Positions 15,501 through 26,100 of a DNA stretch of 64,000 nt are shown one piece after another. This DNA comes from Thermoprotei archaeon. GTDB lineage: Archaea; Thermoproteota; Thermoprotei; Thermofilales; B15-G2. The stretch's first letter is position 1; every line of letters starts with the position of its first letter. The DNA lies in assembly GCA_003649445.1 (NCBI GenBank), contig QMRV01000002.1, positions 12,290-76,289 of the forward strand, given 5' to 3'. The notes beneath the pieces were generated by a model that made no database searches, was not told the DNA's origin, and saw only the letters and a list, made by a program, of their open reading frames with translations. Made by a program: the position numbers and the translations under genes.

Positions 15501-18500
15501 TTATTCTAATGACTCTCTGTAGCCAAATATTCTCTTTAACTCACTGGGAGAAACTTCTGTTACCTCTAGCTTAGCAAAAGACCTCTCTTCTTTCTTAGTT
15601 TTGCTCCTCTTGTCTTCTATGAGCAGTATTTTCTTCCCTGCTTTAGATGAAAGAATAGTCAAAATTACTCCAGCTAGACCCGAGTCGTAGCCTACTGCGA
15701 TGTACTGCACTTCACTTAGTAAAATTCTTAAGTCTTCCTTTAGTTTAAATAACTCGCTTAGGGAAGATAATGAATAGACTCTAATAGCAGGTACTCGAAT
15801 TTTTTCTTTTACAAGAATTTTCTTAGCATTTGATACTGTTTCTATGCGCTCAGGAGTAGTTAGAACTATTACTTCATACGGGTCATATTTTTTCACTATA
15901 GTGTATAGTACTGCAGGGTTTTCTCCTAGAGCCACGAGTATTCGTGTGGCTCTCGAACTCCACTCCAAGGCTATTTTACGTAGAAAAGATAGTGTTTCAT
16001 GAACATAGTAGAGTCCCAGCTTACTGTGCTGGGTAACAGGCTTTGATGTAGCCTTAGCTCCGTAGACATTATCACTGATCTTATATAATATTAAAGTATT
16101 CTCAGTAAAACACGACTTATAGCTAATATCGCTTCCCTTGTAGTACTTGAATAATATTCTGTATTCTTCACCTATTTTTTCCACAGAAATTAAGTCTACT
16201 TTCTGCAAAAGACCTGTACTCAGTTCTCTGAACTTGCTTACTACATAGTTCACAAAGTCTTCTACTCTATTTGCTGGTATTCTTATTGGAAGTGTTTGTG
16301 TCAATCCTCTTTCAATGAAATCTTTCTGTTCTTCTAGTTTCCAACGTCTTTCAAGACTAGGAGTAACCATGACCGACGCTTTTAGCGCCGGAGGAAGAGA
16401 CGCAGTAATCGATACTAGCGTTGCTGCAACTACTGTAAACAATAGTTCTACTGGAGATAACTTAAAGTCTACTGGAACAAGTACTTCCGCTAAACTAAAT
16501 GCTTTAAATGCAATAAATCCTGCAAACATTCCGAGAGCAGATCCCACAAAACCCAAGACTGCTCCTTCGAGCGAAAAGAGATAAGCTATATTCGATGGAT
16601 TTAGACCTAAGGATGCTAGTATACTTATTTCTCTTTTTCTTTCATATACATTCTCCATTATTGAAACAAATACTGTTAGAAGAGCAATCACTATCGGAAT
16701 AATAAGAGACTCTCCCTTAACTACAATAACTGTAGATACAGTATAGTACTTTACTTTTCCTCCCATGTTTATGAAAACCAACGAACCGGTTAAAATAGCG
16801 GCTTTTCTTGCGTAGTCTTCTGGATTTCCCAAAACTTTTACGTAGATTTTGTAGCGCGGCAGTTTAAGGCGTTCTCCTAGTAACTCGGAACAGATAATAG
16901 TGTATTTGGCAGGAATTACTTCAAGTCTCCATGACCCTTCTTCCCGAGTTATCATTACTGGCAATATCTTTCCTCCATCAAGGTCTCTTATTTCACTAAG
17001 TTTATCTTCATCAAATATTCCTACAACAGTGGCCTCAATACCATTAATAGATACTTTATCTCCGCACTTTGCTCCAAGGGCACTCGCCATTGTTTGACTT
17101 AAGAGAACTTCACTTTCCTGACTTGGAATTTTACCCTCTATTACGGCTTCTTTTAGAGGGAGAAAATACTTTACTTCGGATGTAAAGCTTATAGCTCCTA
17201 GTGCATATACTTCTTTTTCGCCATAACTTATTTTAAACTCTTTAGAATAAGGCGAAGATTCACGTTTAATACAAATTATTTGAGGAGAATCTATATTCGA
17301 AATAGTTCTTACAAATACTATTGAAAGAGAATAATATGGAAATACACTTTCTTTAAGTTTTGTCACTAAGATACTTCCATTGTATGCTGAAGATACATAA
17401 GCTACTTCCTTTTCATAGAACCACTGAATAATAGTTAAAGTGTTTAAAGTATGTACAGCAAACGCTACAAGAGCTATAGTTAACAAAGTTAAGGTTAACC
17501 TCAATTTACGTCTCCTATTCTCCCTTAAAACTATTGATAGAGAAGCTGAAGTAGCAGCGGCGAAAGAAAATCCTTCTCTGATATAATGGTCAGGTATCTT
17601 TTCAGATAATATAAAGATTATCAGAGAGAATAGGTATATGAATAAAGGAGATATCGTAAGATAGGGATTTCCTTCAAGTAAAATAGGATATACTGCAAAT
17701 ATAATTAACAGTAATATAAAGTATATGCAAGAATATAATAATATTTTCTTGAACTTCTTGTCAGTTATAAATGAAGCCAAGAAGTATGAAAGAAAAACTA
17801 GAACTAATGATATAGTAGGAACAGTTAAAGTTGATCTAGTACTAAGAACATTAATTCTGTTTACTATATCGCCATATATTAGAAAAGCTTTCTTATAGGC
17901 GACAAGGGCTTCTTCCCAGTTTCCGCGTTTATAGAATTCTTCAGCTTTATTTTTAAGTTCAATCAGCTGTTCAAATAGTGTTTTACAGAACCCCACGTAA
18001 ATACCTTTTCTTTCTAGTATACTCATTTGTTCTTTTAGCTTGGCTATAGAGTTATCTAAGAATATCTTGTTATATTTGCAGCTGACTTTCCCTAAATCTA
18101 ATTCAATATAATCACCCCATTTTGCTTGAGTGGCATTTATACTTAATATAAAGTTATTCGTTTTTATTAATATGATTTCCCCGCTTACTGGAACTAGTAC
18201 TGTTGAAGAGTTAAGTCCAAGATATCTTGCGTCGCTCTTATAGCCAAATCTCATATTATTTACTTCAAAGGAGATAGCTCCAATAGGAGAAATTTTTTCT
18301 ATTTTTTCATATGGATTATATAGAGCTAAGTATTTTTTCATTACAATGAAGTATGCTTTCTTTAGTTTTATAGTAGTGTTCTTTAAGGCTATTATCTTTA
18401 TTGGAAAATATGGTTTAGGAGATATTCTTGGGCCATAAATTAAACTGTTCTTGTTAACAATTATTTCACCTCTATTATTTGTCTTAACATATAACCATTT

Positions 18501-18662
18501 ATTTCCGCTCTTCATCAAGAAAACTCCAACAACAGGGTTTTCTGAGTCCTCATCTATGAAAGTAATTTTAATAGTAGATGAGGAGGGATGAGCTATAAAT
18601 TTTGAGAAGACTGGTAGTAGAACTAGCCAGACAATAATAACAATAGCGGCTTTATTTCTCAT
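15501..18662 (-). CDS. Giant FtsX/MacB-like membrane protein with C-terminal Rossmann-like domain
   Basis: The 1053-residue protein starts with a signal-anchor (IVIIVWLVLLPVFSKFIA) and a beta-rich extracytoplasmic domain that may be a carboxypeptidase-regulatory-like fold. A helical stretch follows (AEEFYKRGNWEEALVAYKKA), then membrane helices. Next is a MacB-type core (MASALGAKCGDKVSINGIEA, then GIFDEDKLSEIRDLDGG) and an FtsX helix bundle (ENVYERKREISILASLGLNP). After the shared junction TPSLERRWK (residue 767) comes a cytoplasmic region. Its last part, residues 904-1020, looks like a Rossmann or CARF-type domain (RILVALGENPAVLYTIV, VIVLTTPERIETV, AVGYDSGLAGVILTIL). There is no M28 domain and no ABC ATPase beside it. 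It is divergent from the AbrB gene; a box A lies near 18690-18698. Confidence 0.8.
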   Translation of the reverse strand: MRNKAAIVIIVWLVLLPVFSKFIAHPSSSTIKITFIDEDSENPVVGVFLMKSGNKWLYVKTNNRGEIIVNKNSLIYGPRISPKPYFPIKIIALKNTTIKLKKAYFIVMKKYLALYNPYEKIEKISPIGAISFEVNNMRFGYKSDARYLGLNSSTVLVPVSGEIILIKTNNFILSINATQAKWGDYIELDLGKVSCKYNKIFLDNSIAKLKEQMSILERKGIYVGFCKTLFEQLIELKNKAEEFYKRGNWEEALVAYKKAFLIYGDIVNRINVLSTRSTLTVPTISLVLVFLSYFLASFITDKKFKKILLYSCIYFILLLIIFAVYPILLEGNPYLTISPLFIYLFSLIIFILSEKIPDHYIREGFSFAAATSASLSIVLRENRRRKLRLTLTLLTIALVAFAVHTLNTLTIIQWFYEKEVAYVSSAYNGSILVTKLKESVFPYYSLSIVFVRTISNIDSPQIICIKRESSPYSKEFKISYGEKEVYALGAISFTSEVKYFLPLKEAVIEGKIPSQESEVLLSQTMASALGAKCGDKVSINGIEATVVGIFDEDKLSEIRDLDGGKILPVMITREEGSWRLEVIPAKYTIICSELLGERLKLPRYKIYVKVLGNPEDYARKAAILTGSLVFINMGGKVKYYTVSTVIVVKGESLIIPIVIALLTVFVSIMENVYERKREISILASLGLNPSNIAYLFSLEGAVLGFVGSALGMFAGFIAFKAFSLAEVLVPVDFKLSPVELLFTVVAATLVSITASLPPALKASVMVTPSLERRWKLEEQKDFIERGLTQTLPIRIPANRVEDFVNYVVSKFRELSTGLLQKVDLISVEKIGEEYRILFKYYKGSDISYKSCFTENTLILYKISDNVYGAKATSKPVTQHSKLGLYYVHETLSFLRKIALEWSSRATRILVALGENPAVLYTIVKKYDPYEVIVLTTPERIETVSNAKKILVKEKIRVPAIRVYSLSSLSELFKLKEDLRILLSEVQYIAVGYDSGLAGVILTILSSKAGKKILLIEDKRSKTKKEERSFAKLEVTEVSPSELKRIFGYRESLE

Positions 18663-18785
18663 AATCTCTGCTAGAGTTTTTCTCAGCGGAGTAATAAATG
18701 TGTTCCATGTAGAGATCTTTAGAAGCCCTCTTGAAAAGAGTAGGAAAAAATATTTAGATGGCTAGTTAATGTGCGTGGGATTTAA

Positions 18786-18935
18786 ATGGACGAAGATGTC
18801 TACGTCGTCAAAATGGATTCAAAAGGACGTATAGTAATTCCTAAAGATATCAGAGTAAAACTCGGCTTAAAAGCAGGATCTAAGATACAAGTATTTCTCA
18901 AAGAAGGCGAAATAGTGTTAAAGTATTTAAAGTGA
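18786..18935 (+). CDS. AbrB/SpoVT (MazE-type) DNA-binding protein, 49 residues
   Basis: A swapped-hairpin beta-barrel regulator of the AbrB/MazE type. The core SKGRIVIPKDIRVKLGLKAG is a textbook AbrB motif, and the C-terminal KIQVFLKEGEIVLKYLK completes the fold. At 49 residues it is only the DNA-binding domain. ATG 18786 is fixed because an in-frame stop lies at 18783-18785. No toxin partner follows directly; the next gene is convergent. Its position divergent from the giant permease gene suggests it could control the shared 123-bp intergenic region, by inference. Confidence 0.88.
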   Translation: MDEDVYVVKMDSKGRIVIPKDIRVKLGLKAGSKIQVFLKEGEIVLKYLK

Positions 18936-18949
18936 CTGCAAGCACATCT

Positions 18950-19267
18950 CTATTTTTTAAATCTTTTAAATACTTCTTTTCTTAACTCTCCACTAAGCCT
19001 TATTGCATATAAGTGAGGAGAATCAACGAGTATTTTTCTTGTGTACTTCATCCTCATTAACTTAGCTATTTTATCTAAGAGCTCATAAGGTATTTTGCCT
19101 TTCGGCTTTATTTTAACATAAAGCATCATTCTGCCATCTCTCTCAACTATACCTACTTTTGTGTAGAGAATATTAGTTACTCCTTCTTTTTTACATAAAT
19201 CTACTATTTCTTTCCTAATATGTTGCTGCATTCTTGAGAGTACCTGCTGAGGTATTTCCACAGGCAT
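18950..19267 (-). CDS. Hypothetical protein, 105 residues
   Basis: I do not recognise a named family. The protein is small and basic with a clear alpha/beta pattern: helix (QQVLSRMQQHIRKEIVDLCKK), strands (GVTNILYTKVGIVERDG and MMLYVKIKPKG), helix (LLDKIAKLMRM) and a last strand-helix. Such a layout fits an RNA-binding or ferredoxin-like fold. It lies convergent to the AbrB gene and downstream of the transporter operon. It has its own AT-rich upstream region (19268-19372), so it may be separately transcribed. Confidence 0.6.
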   Translation of the reverse strand: MPVEIPQQVLSRMQQHIRKEIVDLCKKEGVTNILYTKVGIVERDGRMMLYVKIKPKGKIPYELLDKIAKLMRMKYTRKILVDSPHLYAIRLSGELRKEVFKRFKK

Positions 19268-19372
19268 TTTTATTTTAACAAATATTTATTTGTTTACTAT
19301 ACACAACACTAATTTTCTTTATGACTAGTAGCACTATACTGAGAAGAAGACTTCAGCATTAGTATCCAAGCA

Positions 19373-21337
19373 CTAGTGAATAAAGTATAAAGCGAAACTG
19401 AGTGCAGACGACGCTATGTAGCTTAATGAGTAACCTAAAATTACTCCTACTGCAATAGCCCTACCTTCTCTCATATAAAGCCTTGGTCCTCCTAAAGCCA
19501 GAGTAGTTCTCTTGAGTATGTAAGCAAGCAGAGCTGAAAACCACATTCCGTAAAGCGATAACTCTGAAGTAGATAAAACTAGTCCTACAGGGCATATGGG
19601 GAAAGCGAGTATTTTAAGCCTTATCAGCGAGACTATAGATAAGAACAGCATACCGAGTACTAGACTTGTCCACCAATTTTCGCTGACCATTATTTTAGCG
19701 GCGTCCATTAAGAAGTCTGCTTCAGCTTTACCGTACTCGAAGACTATTGTCTTAAGGCCGGGTAAGCTCCCTATACTGTATTCATGTGCTGTTGAAATCA
19801 TAGTATAGTACGCTGAGAAAAGCGAAACTGCCACCGACAATATAGTTAGCTTAGCTAGACTATTTCTAAGTACTCTGACTTCTCTAGGCCTATACCTTGG
19901 CGACGCTATTAGTCGATAGCTTTCAAGTAGAGCTACTCCCGGAGCCAGAATAGAGTAGGAGGCTTCGCCGAGAAGCAGTACTCCGAGAACATGTACTGGC
20001 ACGAAAGCCTGCGACGTAGATAAACCTATGTATTCGCTCAAGTACTGTCCTAGTGCCGCGTTAAATGGTCTTGCAAGCATTACAGGTAATATAAAGCTCT
20101 CTCCTACAAGTGAAAGAATGCCTAAGTAAATGGCCATAGCAAGTATTGTAGAAAGTAGCGAGAACACAATAAGCCCTAGAGAAAATCTGTTTACAGCGGA
20201 TAGTACTGAGAGTCCCGCTATAGCTAAAGCAATTAAAAGGAGAAATTTCCGTGTAGTTCTTTTAGCTAATAAGAATAGTTTTGCTATAGAGACTACTCCT
20301 AAGGAAATAAGTCCTCCGACTGTAATAGCTATATACGGCATGAACAATCCATATCGAAAGTTTTGCAAGACCCATATTCGTCGAGCTCCAAAGGGTAGTG
20401 TTAGTGGAGGGAGCAGATTCGAGTAAACAGCTAGTAGCGGGTACACAACATTAAAAATTATGTAAAAAATCCACCACGTTAGCAGAGTATCCAGTGGAAG
20501 CAAATAGCATGCAGCAATCCACAGCGGATTAATTGATAAAACTAAAACCGCGTTTTGCGCAATAAATACTCTGAGCTCTCTTACGGCCGCTAAATCTATG
20601 GTCATAGTATATCCATAGGCCTGAGGGAACGGAAACAGGGGGAACCATGGTACTGCTAGTCGAATTAAAGCCGGCAAGTTTATCAAAAATGACACTAGCG
20701 CAGAGTATAGGAAAATTCTTCTTATGAGTCCATCCCTCTTGAAAGAATCTCTAATTCCTCTGTATAATGTAATTGTAGGGAACGGCATTTCCTCTAAATC
20801 TACCAATACTGGTGCTAGAATACGGCCTGCCGAAATAGCTAGTAAGCATGCTAAGAAAGCTAACGAAAACCAGTAAAGAAGAGGTACAGTCCATACGCTC
20901 CAGTCAATAGACATAGGAGATGCCATGAGTTTAGCTAAGTACTTTCCGGGCGGTGCCCAGAAGTACGGCCTATATTCAGCTGTAAGCGATCTAAAGGGTT
21001 CTTGATAAGAAAGAAACATTGCTCTGCCGATAGATCCCGCTAGAAGCCATATTCCTCCAATAGAAGTAGACACATATATTGATATATAGACTAAAGCTAC
21101 ATCGAATTTGCTGGGCTTAAAGCCTAGCTCTAGCAAAAGATCAGAGAGAATAGCCAGAAGGAAGAACAGCAATATAGCTGATGAATTTAAGTATACAGGC
21201 AGCATTAATCCTAGTCCCGCACCTCTAATACATATCATTCTAACTGAAATAGAGGATAAAGTCGCTGAAATAAACACTACCAGTGCGTAATTCCTCAATA
21301 TTCTTATCCTGTCTTGCTTTAATATGGCAGTACCCAT
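19373..21337 (-). CDS. OPT-like membrane protein, type A (DUF6785/DUF6784-like), copy 1
   Basis: This integral membrane protein of 654 residues has about 14 hydrophobic segments. It carries the MPFPTITL motif typical of OPT-like carriers and a C-terminal block (CPVGLVLSTSELSLYGMWF, then LGGPRLYMREGRAIAVG) that matches my recollection of DUF6784. The same C-terminal pattern occurs in the 44958-46946 protein (NPVGLFF, FGARAYERVG). It is the last gene of a three-gene operon and overlaps the type B gene by 19 bp. ATG 21337 is preceded by GAGGGGAG, a good ribosome-binding site. Substrate unknown; peptide or small-metabolite transport is an inference from the superfamily. Confidence 0.78.
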   Translation of the reverse strand: MGTAILKQDRIRILRNYALVVFISATLSSISVRMICIRGAGLGLMLPVYLNSSAILLFFLLAILSDLLLELGFKPSKFDVALVYISIYVSTSIGGIWLLAGSIGRAMFLSYQEPFRSLTAEYRPYFWAPPGKYLAKLMASPMSIDWSVWTVPLLYWFSLAFLACLLAISAGRILAPVLVDLEEMPFPTITLYRGIRDSFKRDGLIRRIFLYSALVSFLINLPALIRLAVPWFPLFPFPQAYGYTMTIDLAAVRELRVFIAQNAVLVLSINPLWIAACYLLPLDTLLTWWIFYIIFNVVYPLLAVYSNLLPPLTLPFGARRIWVLQNFRYGLFMPYIAITVGGLISLGVVSIAKLFLLAKRTTRKFLLLIALAIAGLSVLSAVNRFSLGLIVFSLLSTILAMAIYLGILSLVGESFILPVMLARPFNAALGQYLSEYIGLSTSQAFVPVHVLGVLLLGEASYSILAPGVALLESYRLIASPRYRPREVRVLRNSLAKLTILSVAVSLFSAYYTMISTAHEYSIGSLPGLKTIVFEYGKAEADFLMDAAKIMVSENWWTSLVLGMLFLSIVSLIRLKILAFPICPVGLVLSTSELSLYGMWFSALLAYILKRTTLALGGPRLYMREGRAIAVGVILGYSLSYIASSALSFALYFIH

Positions 21338-23160
21338 ACTCCCCTCTGGATAAAAGCTATTATTGAAGCAAATGAACTAACAGCTCCCCAGCCCGCAGTT
21401 AAACCTGAAGTCACGCTTCCTACATATTCTTGCCACTTATCTTTATATATTCTCGACATTAGCTGGCTACTGACTAGAGATCCTATGAATGTTGTTAGAG
21501 CAGCTGAAGGAGCTAGCGATAGACCTGCTACTAGTGAGAAGAAAAGGGCTTCCTTTTTGAAGATATATGCTGTAATATAGCCTATGCCTCCTATAATTAC
21601 TCCCAGTAGTATTATATGCGGCTTAATGATCTCGCCGTGACTCATCCACGAGATGTTTAAGAGGAAATTATAGGCCGATATCTGCCAGTTATATGCTGTA
21701 GCAGGGTAGCTCCATGATGGAATAGGATGTATATACCACAGGATTGTAGTAAAAATAAAGCTGAGAGCTATGCCCATAATTACTGCTAACACTGTGTACT
21801 TGATGTAGTCTCCTGGCTTTACTCCACAGAGTACAGAAGTCTTCATGTTAGCAGTATATCCTGCTCCTCCTGGATCAAGGTATAGCGGATAAATCCACAC
21901 GTCAAGACCCTTATACTTCGACGCTATTATGAGTCCTTCTTTGACATAAGGTATGTTAAAGCTGTAGACTGAGGCACCTATAGAGCTAGCTGATACTAGT
22001 GTAGAGACTAGTGGCCATAGTAGCATGAAACATGCCACTAAATACACGGGAAACTCCGGTAAAGCTAACACTAGTAGCATGATATTTAAGAAAGAAAGAG
22101 CTATAAACAGTAAAAGAGCTCTTGAAGCATACCCTCCCTTACCTTTAGTTACTTGAGCTATAGTAGAGAACACTTCTTTGACAACTTCTCTCTTCAAAAT
22201 AAGCGGTATTAGTGCAGCAGAGAGAGCCACACCTATGTTGAAGCTTGTCCAGAAATTGAACGACGACCATCTAATACAGTAGGAAATATTTGACCCAGGC
22301 ATCCATCTGCCTATAGGGCTACTAGTCCAGTAGCCTGTCACTACGAGCAAATGATTCCCGATTACATATACTAAGAGAGAGCCTATGAGCAGGCATAAAG
22401 CTCTTTTAATAGGAATAACTAGACCTGAAGAGAATGTAAGCAGATTAAAGTCTATGCCTAAAGTAGCTCCGGGAAGAAAATGTTCTACCACTAGAGTCAA
22501 GTCGTAGGTAAATATTGGTAGCAGAGCAGGCACTTGGCGCATAGCAAGAATAGGTATTAGTGTAGTTAATGTTGCATAAAGTATACCTATAATGGCTGAT
22601 ATAGAGAAAAACTTGACTTTAACGGGGTCTTCTCCTACTACTGCTGAAAGACCATCAGCTACAGCTACTTGCATAGGAAAGTCAAGCTTCTCTTTGACTA
22701 CCAGTAATTCATATCCTATATAACCTAAAGCAAGTCCCGATACAGTACTAATAAGAGATGTTGTAACAAAAATCGCTACTATAGGAGCAAAAGTAGGCTG
22801 AATGAAACTTCTTATATTCAAAGCTACTAATGGCTCTTGGGGAAACCACCATATAATTTTGGTGAAACTGAACTCTTTCGAGAAAGGGCTCCACACTATA
22901 TAGCTGTAGTAGAGAATATTGTAGAATAGAAGAGCTTGACCAGTAATAACAGGCAATAGTACCTGTATTAAGAATGCTTCACTTCGAGTAAGCCTTTTCC
23001 CTAGCCAAAGAGCTATTTCTGAAACAGCTATTACTATAAGCCAAGCGTTTATTTGTGAAAATCCCGCTCCTATTAGATTCGAGTAAAGTATTAGAGGAAT
23101 AATTATCGCTGAGAGAATAAAGAGAATAAGAAAAACTGCACTACTCCTCAAGCTTCTCAC
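21319..23160 (-). CDS. OPT-like membrane protein, type B, copy 1
   Basis: This polytopic protein of 613 residues has about 14 hydrophobic segments. Shared blocks with the 38416-40323 protein show clear paralogy: IPYVKEGLII versus IPYIREALLL; HPIPSWSYPATAYNWQ versus APIPSAMYPWTAISWP; and C-terminal RGVWVLPY versus RSIWGAPY. LDFPMQVAVADGLSAVVGEDP is the OPT-like substrate-path segment. The start is GTG 23160, inside the end of the M28-FtsX gene (20-bp overlap); TTG 23151 is an alternative. It is translationally coupled on both sides, so it probably works in a complex with its neighbours. Confidence 0.78.
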   Translation of the reverse strand: MRSLRSSAVFLILFILSAIIIPLILYSNLIGAGFSQINAWLIVIAVSEIALWLGKRLTRSEAFLIQVLLPVITGQALLFYNILYYSYIVWSPFSKEFSFTKIIWWFPQEPLVALNIRSFIQPTFAPIVAIFVTTSLISTVSGLALGYIGYELLVVKEKLDFPMQVAVADGLSAVVGEDPVKVKFFSISAIIGILYATLTTLIPILAMRQVPALLPIFTYDLTLVVEHFLPGATLGIDFNLLTFSSGLVIPIKRALCLLIGSLLVYVIGNHLLVVTGYWTSSPIGRWMPGSNISYCIRWSSFNFWTSFNIGVALSAALIPLILKREVVKEVFSTIAQVTKGKGGYASRALLLFIALSFLNIMLLVLALPEFPVYLVACFMLLWPLVSTLVSASSIGASVYSFNIPYVKEGLIIASKYKGLDVWIYPLYLDPGGAGYTANMKTSVLCGVKPGDYIKYTVLAVIMGIALSFIFTTILWYIHPIPSWSYPATAYNWQISAYNFLLNISWMSHGEIIKPHIILLGVIIGGIGYITAYIFKKEALFFSLVAGLSLAPSAALTTFIGSLVSSQLMSRIYKDKWQEYVGSVTSGLTAGWGAVSSFASIIAFIQRGVWVLPY

Positions 23161-26100
23161 CCTCTTTTTCCCTCAACTTGTTTTCAATAAGCTCAACTAT
23201 ATCGGGTACAATACGTCTTTTAATTTTCTTAGCACCTAGGCCTTTGCCTGCTATCTCTAAGACTATATATGTTTCTCCATCTACTGTAATTGGCTTAAAT
23301 ACTATTTTATAGAAGAGGAAAAGTTCTCTAGGCAGTATTTGAACTAATAGAGCAAGATACTCGCCTGTTCTTTTTCTACGTTTAATCAAATACCCGTGTT
23401 CTTCTGTCAAAGCCTCTTTGACGACCTCTTCGATGAAATCAAGAGCTCTAGGTAAAGGCTCTTCTATTTTAATCCTATATTCGACTGGAACTGCCTCTAT
23501 AGCAGCTTCTCTTAATTCTCTTACTTTCCTCGAGAAAGCCGTCGACAGTGAAACTGGAACAAAGCCTATAAGACAGCTAACTATAGGCGCCAAAGTTATG
23601 ACACTAGGCTCACATAAACCAAGTTCAGCTAAAGCTAAGTGTACTACATAGCCTAGGATTCCTCCTATGAAGCTTGCTTGAAGAGCATCAGATGTAGTAA
23701 ACTCCTTTTCTACCGATGCGACTATAAGAATAATTGACGAAAAGAAAAGTACAAGTATTAAGAAGAACCGATTTATTATCTTGAATCCGAGTGCATGATG
23801 AGCTGCGACAATATATCTTTCACCGTCTACTGACAAATAAACGTAGACTCCATCAAAGATATAAGCTAGACGACGTGCGTACTCTACTAAAAGCTTACTG
23901 TTGTTAAACGATATAGCTACACTATAAATATTGCCGTCCATTTCGCGGGCTAGTTCATCCGGCACTATAACTATGTACTTGGGAGCTGTATGTACCGGAA
24001 TTTCCTCACTCCTAGGAATCATTATGTCTCTCGGAGTTATTAGCTCTCCGTCTAGGTCTTTAAATACACTCAACATGCTTTCATTAAATATCCCTACCAC
24101 TTTCAGCCTAAGTCCATATAGTACAACTTCGTCTCCAACACTAATATTTAGTGTTTTAGCTAAGAAAGAGCTAACTATACACTCCTTCGCGAATTCACTA
24201 CTAAACCAGCCTCCCTTGACTATAGCTTTTTTTATGTTCGATATCTTCACTTCCTCTAATCCCAGCCCTAAGAACGCTTTGAGAATAGTCATATTGCTTA
24301 CTCGAACTTCACCATAGTGAGGATAAGCCCATACTCTCATAGAAGAGTACCCGCCGAGAGCTTTGACTTCGCTCCTGATTATATCGTATTCAGCCTCACA
24401 TAGAACACTCCACGGAAAAGTCCTTATCATTATGCCGCTATAAGACCCTTTGGCCCCTAGCCTAGCTTCACTTATATGAGTTACATATGTAAGATTACCA
24501 GACATAAAGAAACTTACTGAAGTGGCAAGAGATAAGAGAAGTATTTCTGCAAAAACTCTGCGAGAAAATACTCTAGGAGGCTTTCTTTTAATCTTCATTA
24601 TTTGAGAAAGAAAAGTCTTAAGTAGCGATATGACAACAACTATTATTACTAACAGAGCTCCAGCTGAAGGAACTATAAAGAGGCCTAAAGAGCATGCTCT
24701 TACAGACGGGTGACATAGCGAAATTACGAATAGCGATAAAGCAAAACAAGTAAATGCAACAGTATTAGACGACTTTCTAAACAAAAGCTTCAATCTCATA
24801 GAAGCTATGAAAAGCAGTACAACAATAACTATTAGTGCAAAACCTATGTCTCCTAACAGAAACTGGAAAGAATTATACGCATGGGCCTCCATAGCCCACG
24901 CTCTTAACATCGACGCATAGGCTACTCCATACTTTTTCTCTCTTAGAAGTCTTCTGCTTTCATTTATTAAGACTCCTGCTTCTTTGTGATAGTCTAGAAC
25001 TCTATAGCTGTATACTCTGAGCGTCTTTATCCTATAGTCTAGTATTGTATAAAGAGTACTTGCTGCCACAAGAGGAAAGTTCTCTAACAAAATTTGCTTA
25101 CCTTTCTCAATAGAGTAGCCCTTTCCTAAAGGATTCTCGGGAGAAGCATTATTTATTACTGCGACTACATCGAGTCCTCTTTTCATAACTACTTCTATTC
25201 TTGTGCCAGCTGGAAGAATAAGTACTTGAGAATACCAGTACCAGTATTGAGGCCCCCGGCTTATCAGCGCCGTATGATAAGTAGCATTAAGAACCGAGAA
25301 AGACAAATATCCTGGAATAAAGAACCTAGGATCATATGCATTAGTAATAACAAGTGAGCCACAGTCAGTTATTCTAATGTTTACTTCAGAAATAGTCTTA
25401 TAGACACTAACACCGAAAAGCATGGGCAGTACAGGCCCTAATCCACCATACTCATTAGCTGCTTCAACAGTTCCTTCTTCATTTAGCCTAAATCCTAAAA
25501 GCCAGTAGTATCCACTGTATCTCACTCCCTTAATTATGAAAGTCCCATTAGAGTCTGTTAGCACTCCTATGTGATAAGGCCACATAGGTAAAGCCACTAT
25601 AGCTGAAACTGGTTCAAACCACCCCTTTGTTCTATTGTACCTATACACTCTTCCCTTTATGTACGAAAATCCGTATCCTACACCTCTTGTAGTAGGGGTT
25701 GAGGAAGGCATTTTCTCTGAATCCTTTGTAAAACAATAGATGATAGAGAGAGCTATTTTAGCTTGTTTTTCCGCAAAATCTATGTCTGCATGCTCTAAAG
25801 TATCATATGGCGTGTATAGCCATGGTCTAAAGCTGTAAAATGTTCTTAAAGTGAAAGCAGGTATGCCTGTTAAAGCGAATACTTCGCTGTCTAAGAAACA
25901 GGGAATTGGCTCGTAAAAGAAGTACGTAAGCGACAATGTATCGTATACAAATACTTTTTCTCCAAGAGCCTCATCTATCGAATCCATGTATCTGATCATA
26001 CGGTCTCTTACCCACCTATATCTAGCCTCATAGCCTGGAACAAAGGCCAACAAGTTATAAAACAAACCATAGTACTGTGCAGCTAGCTCTGAGCCTGTCC

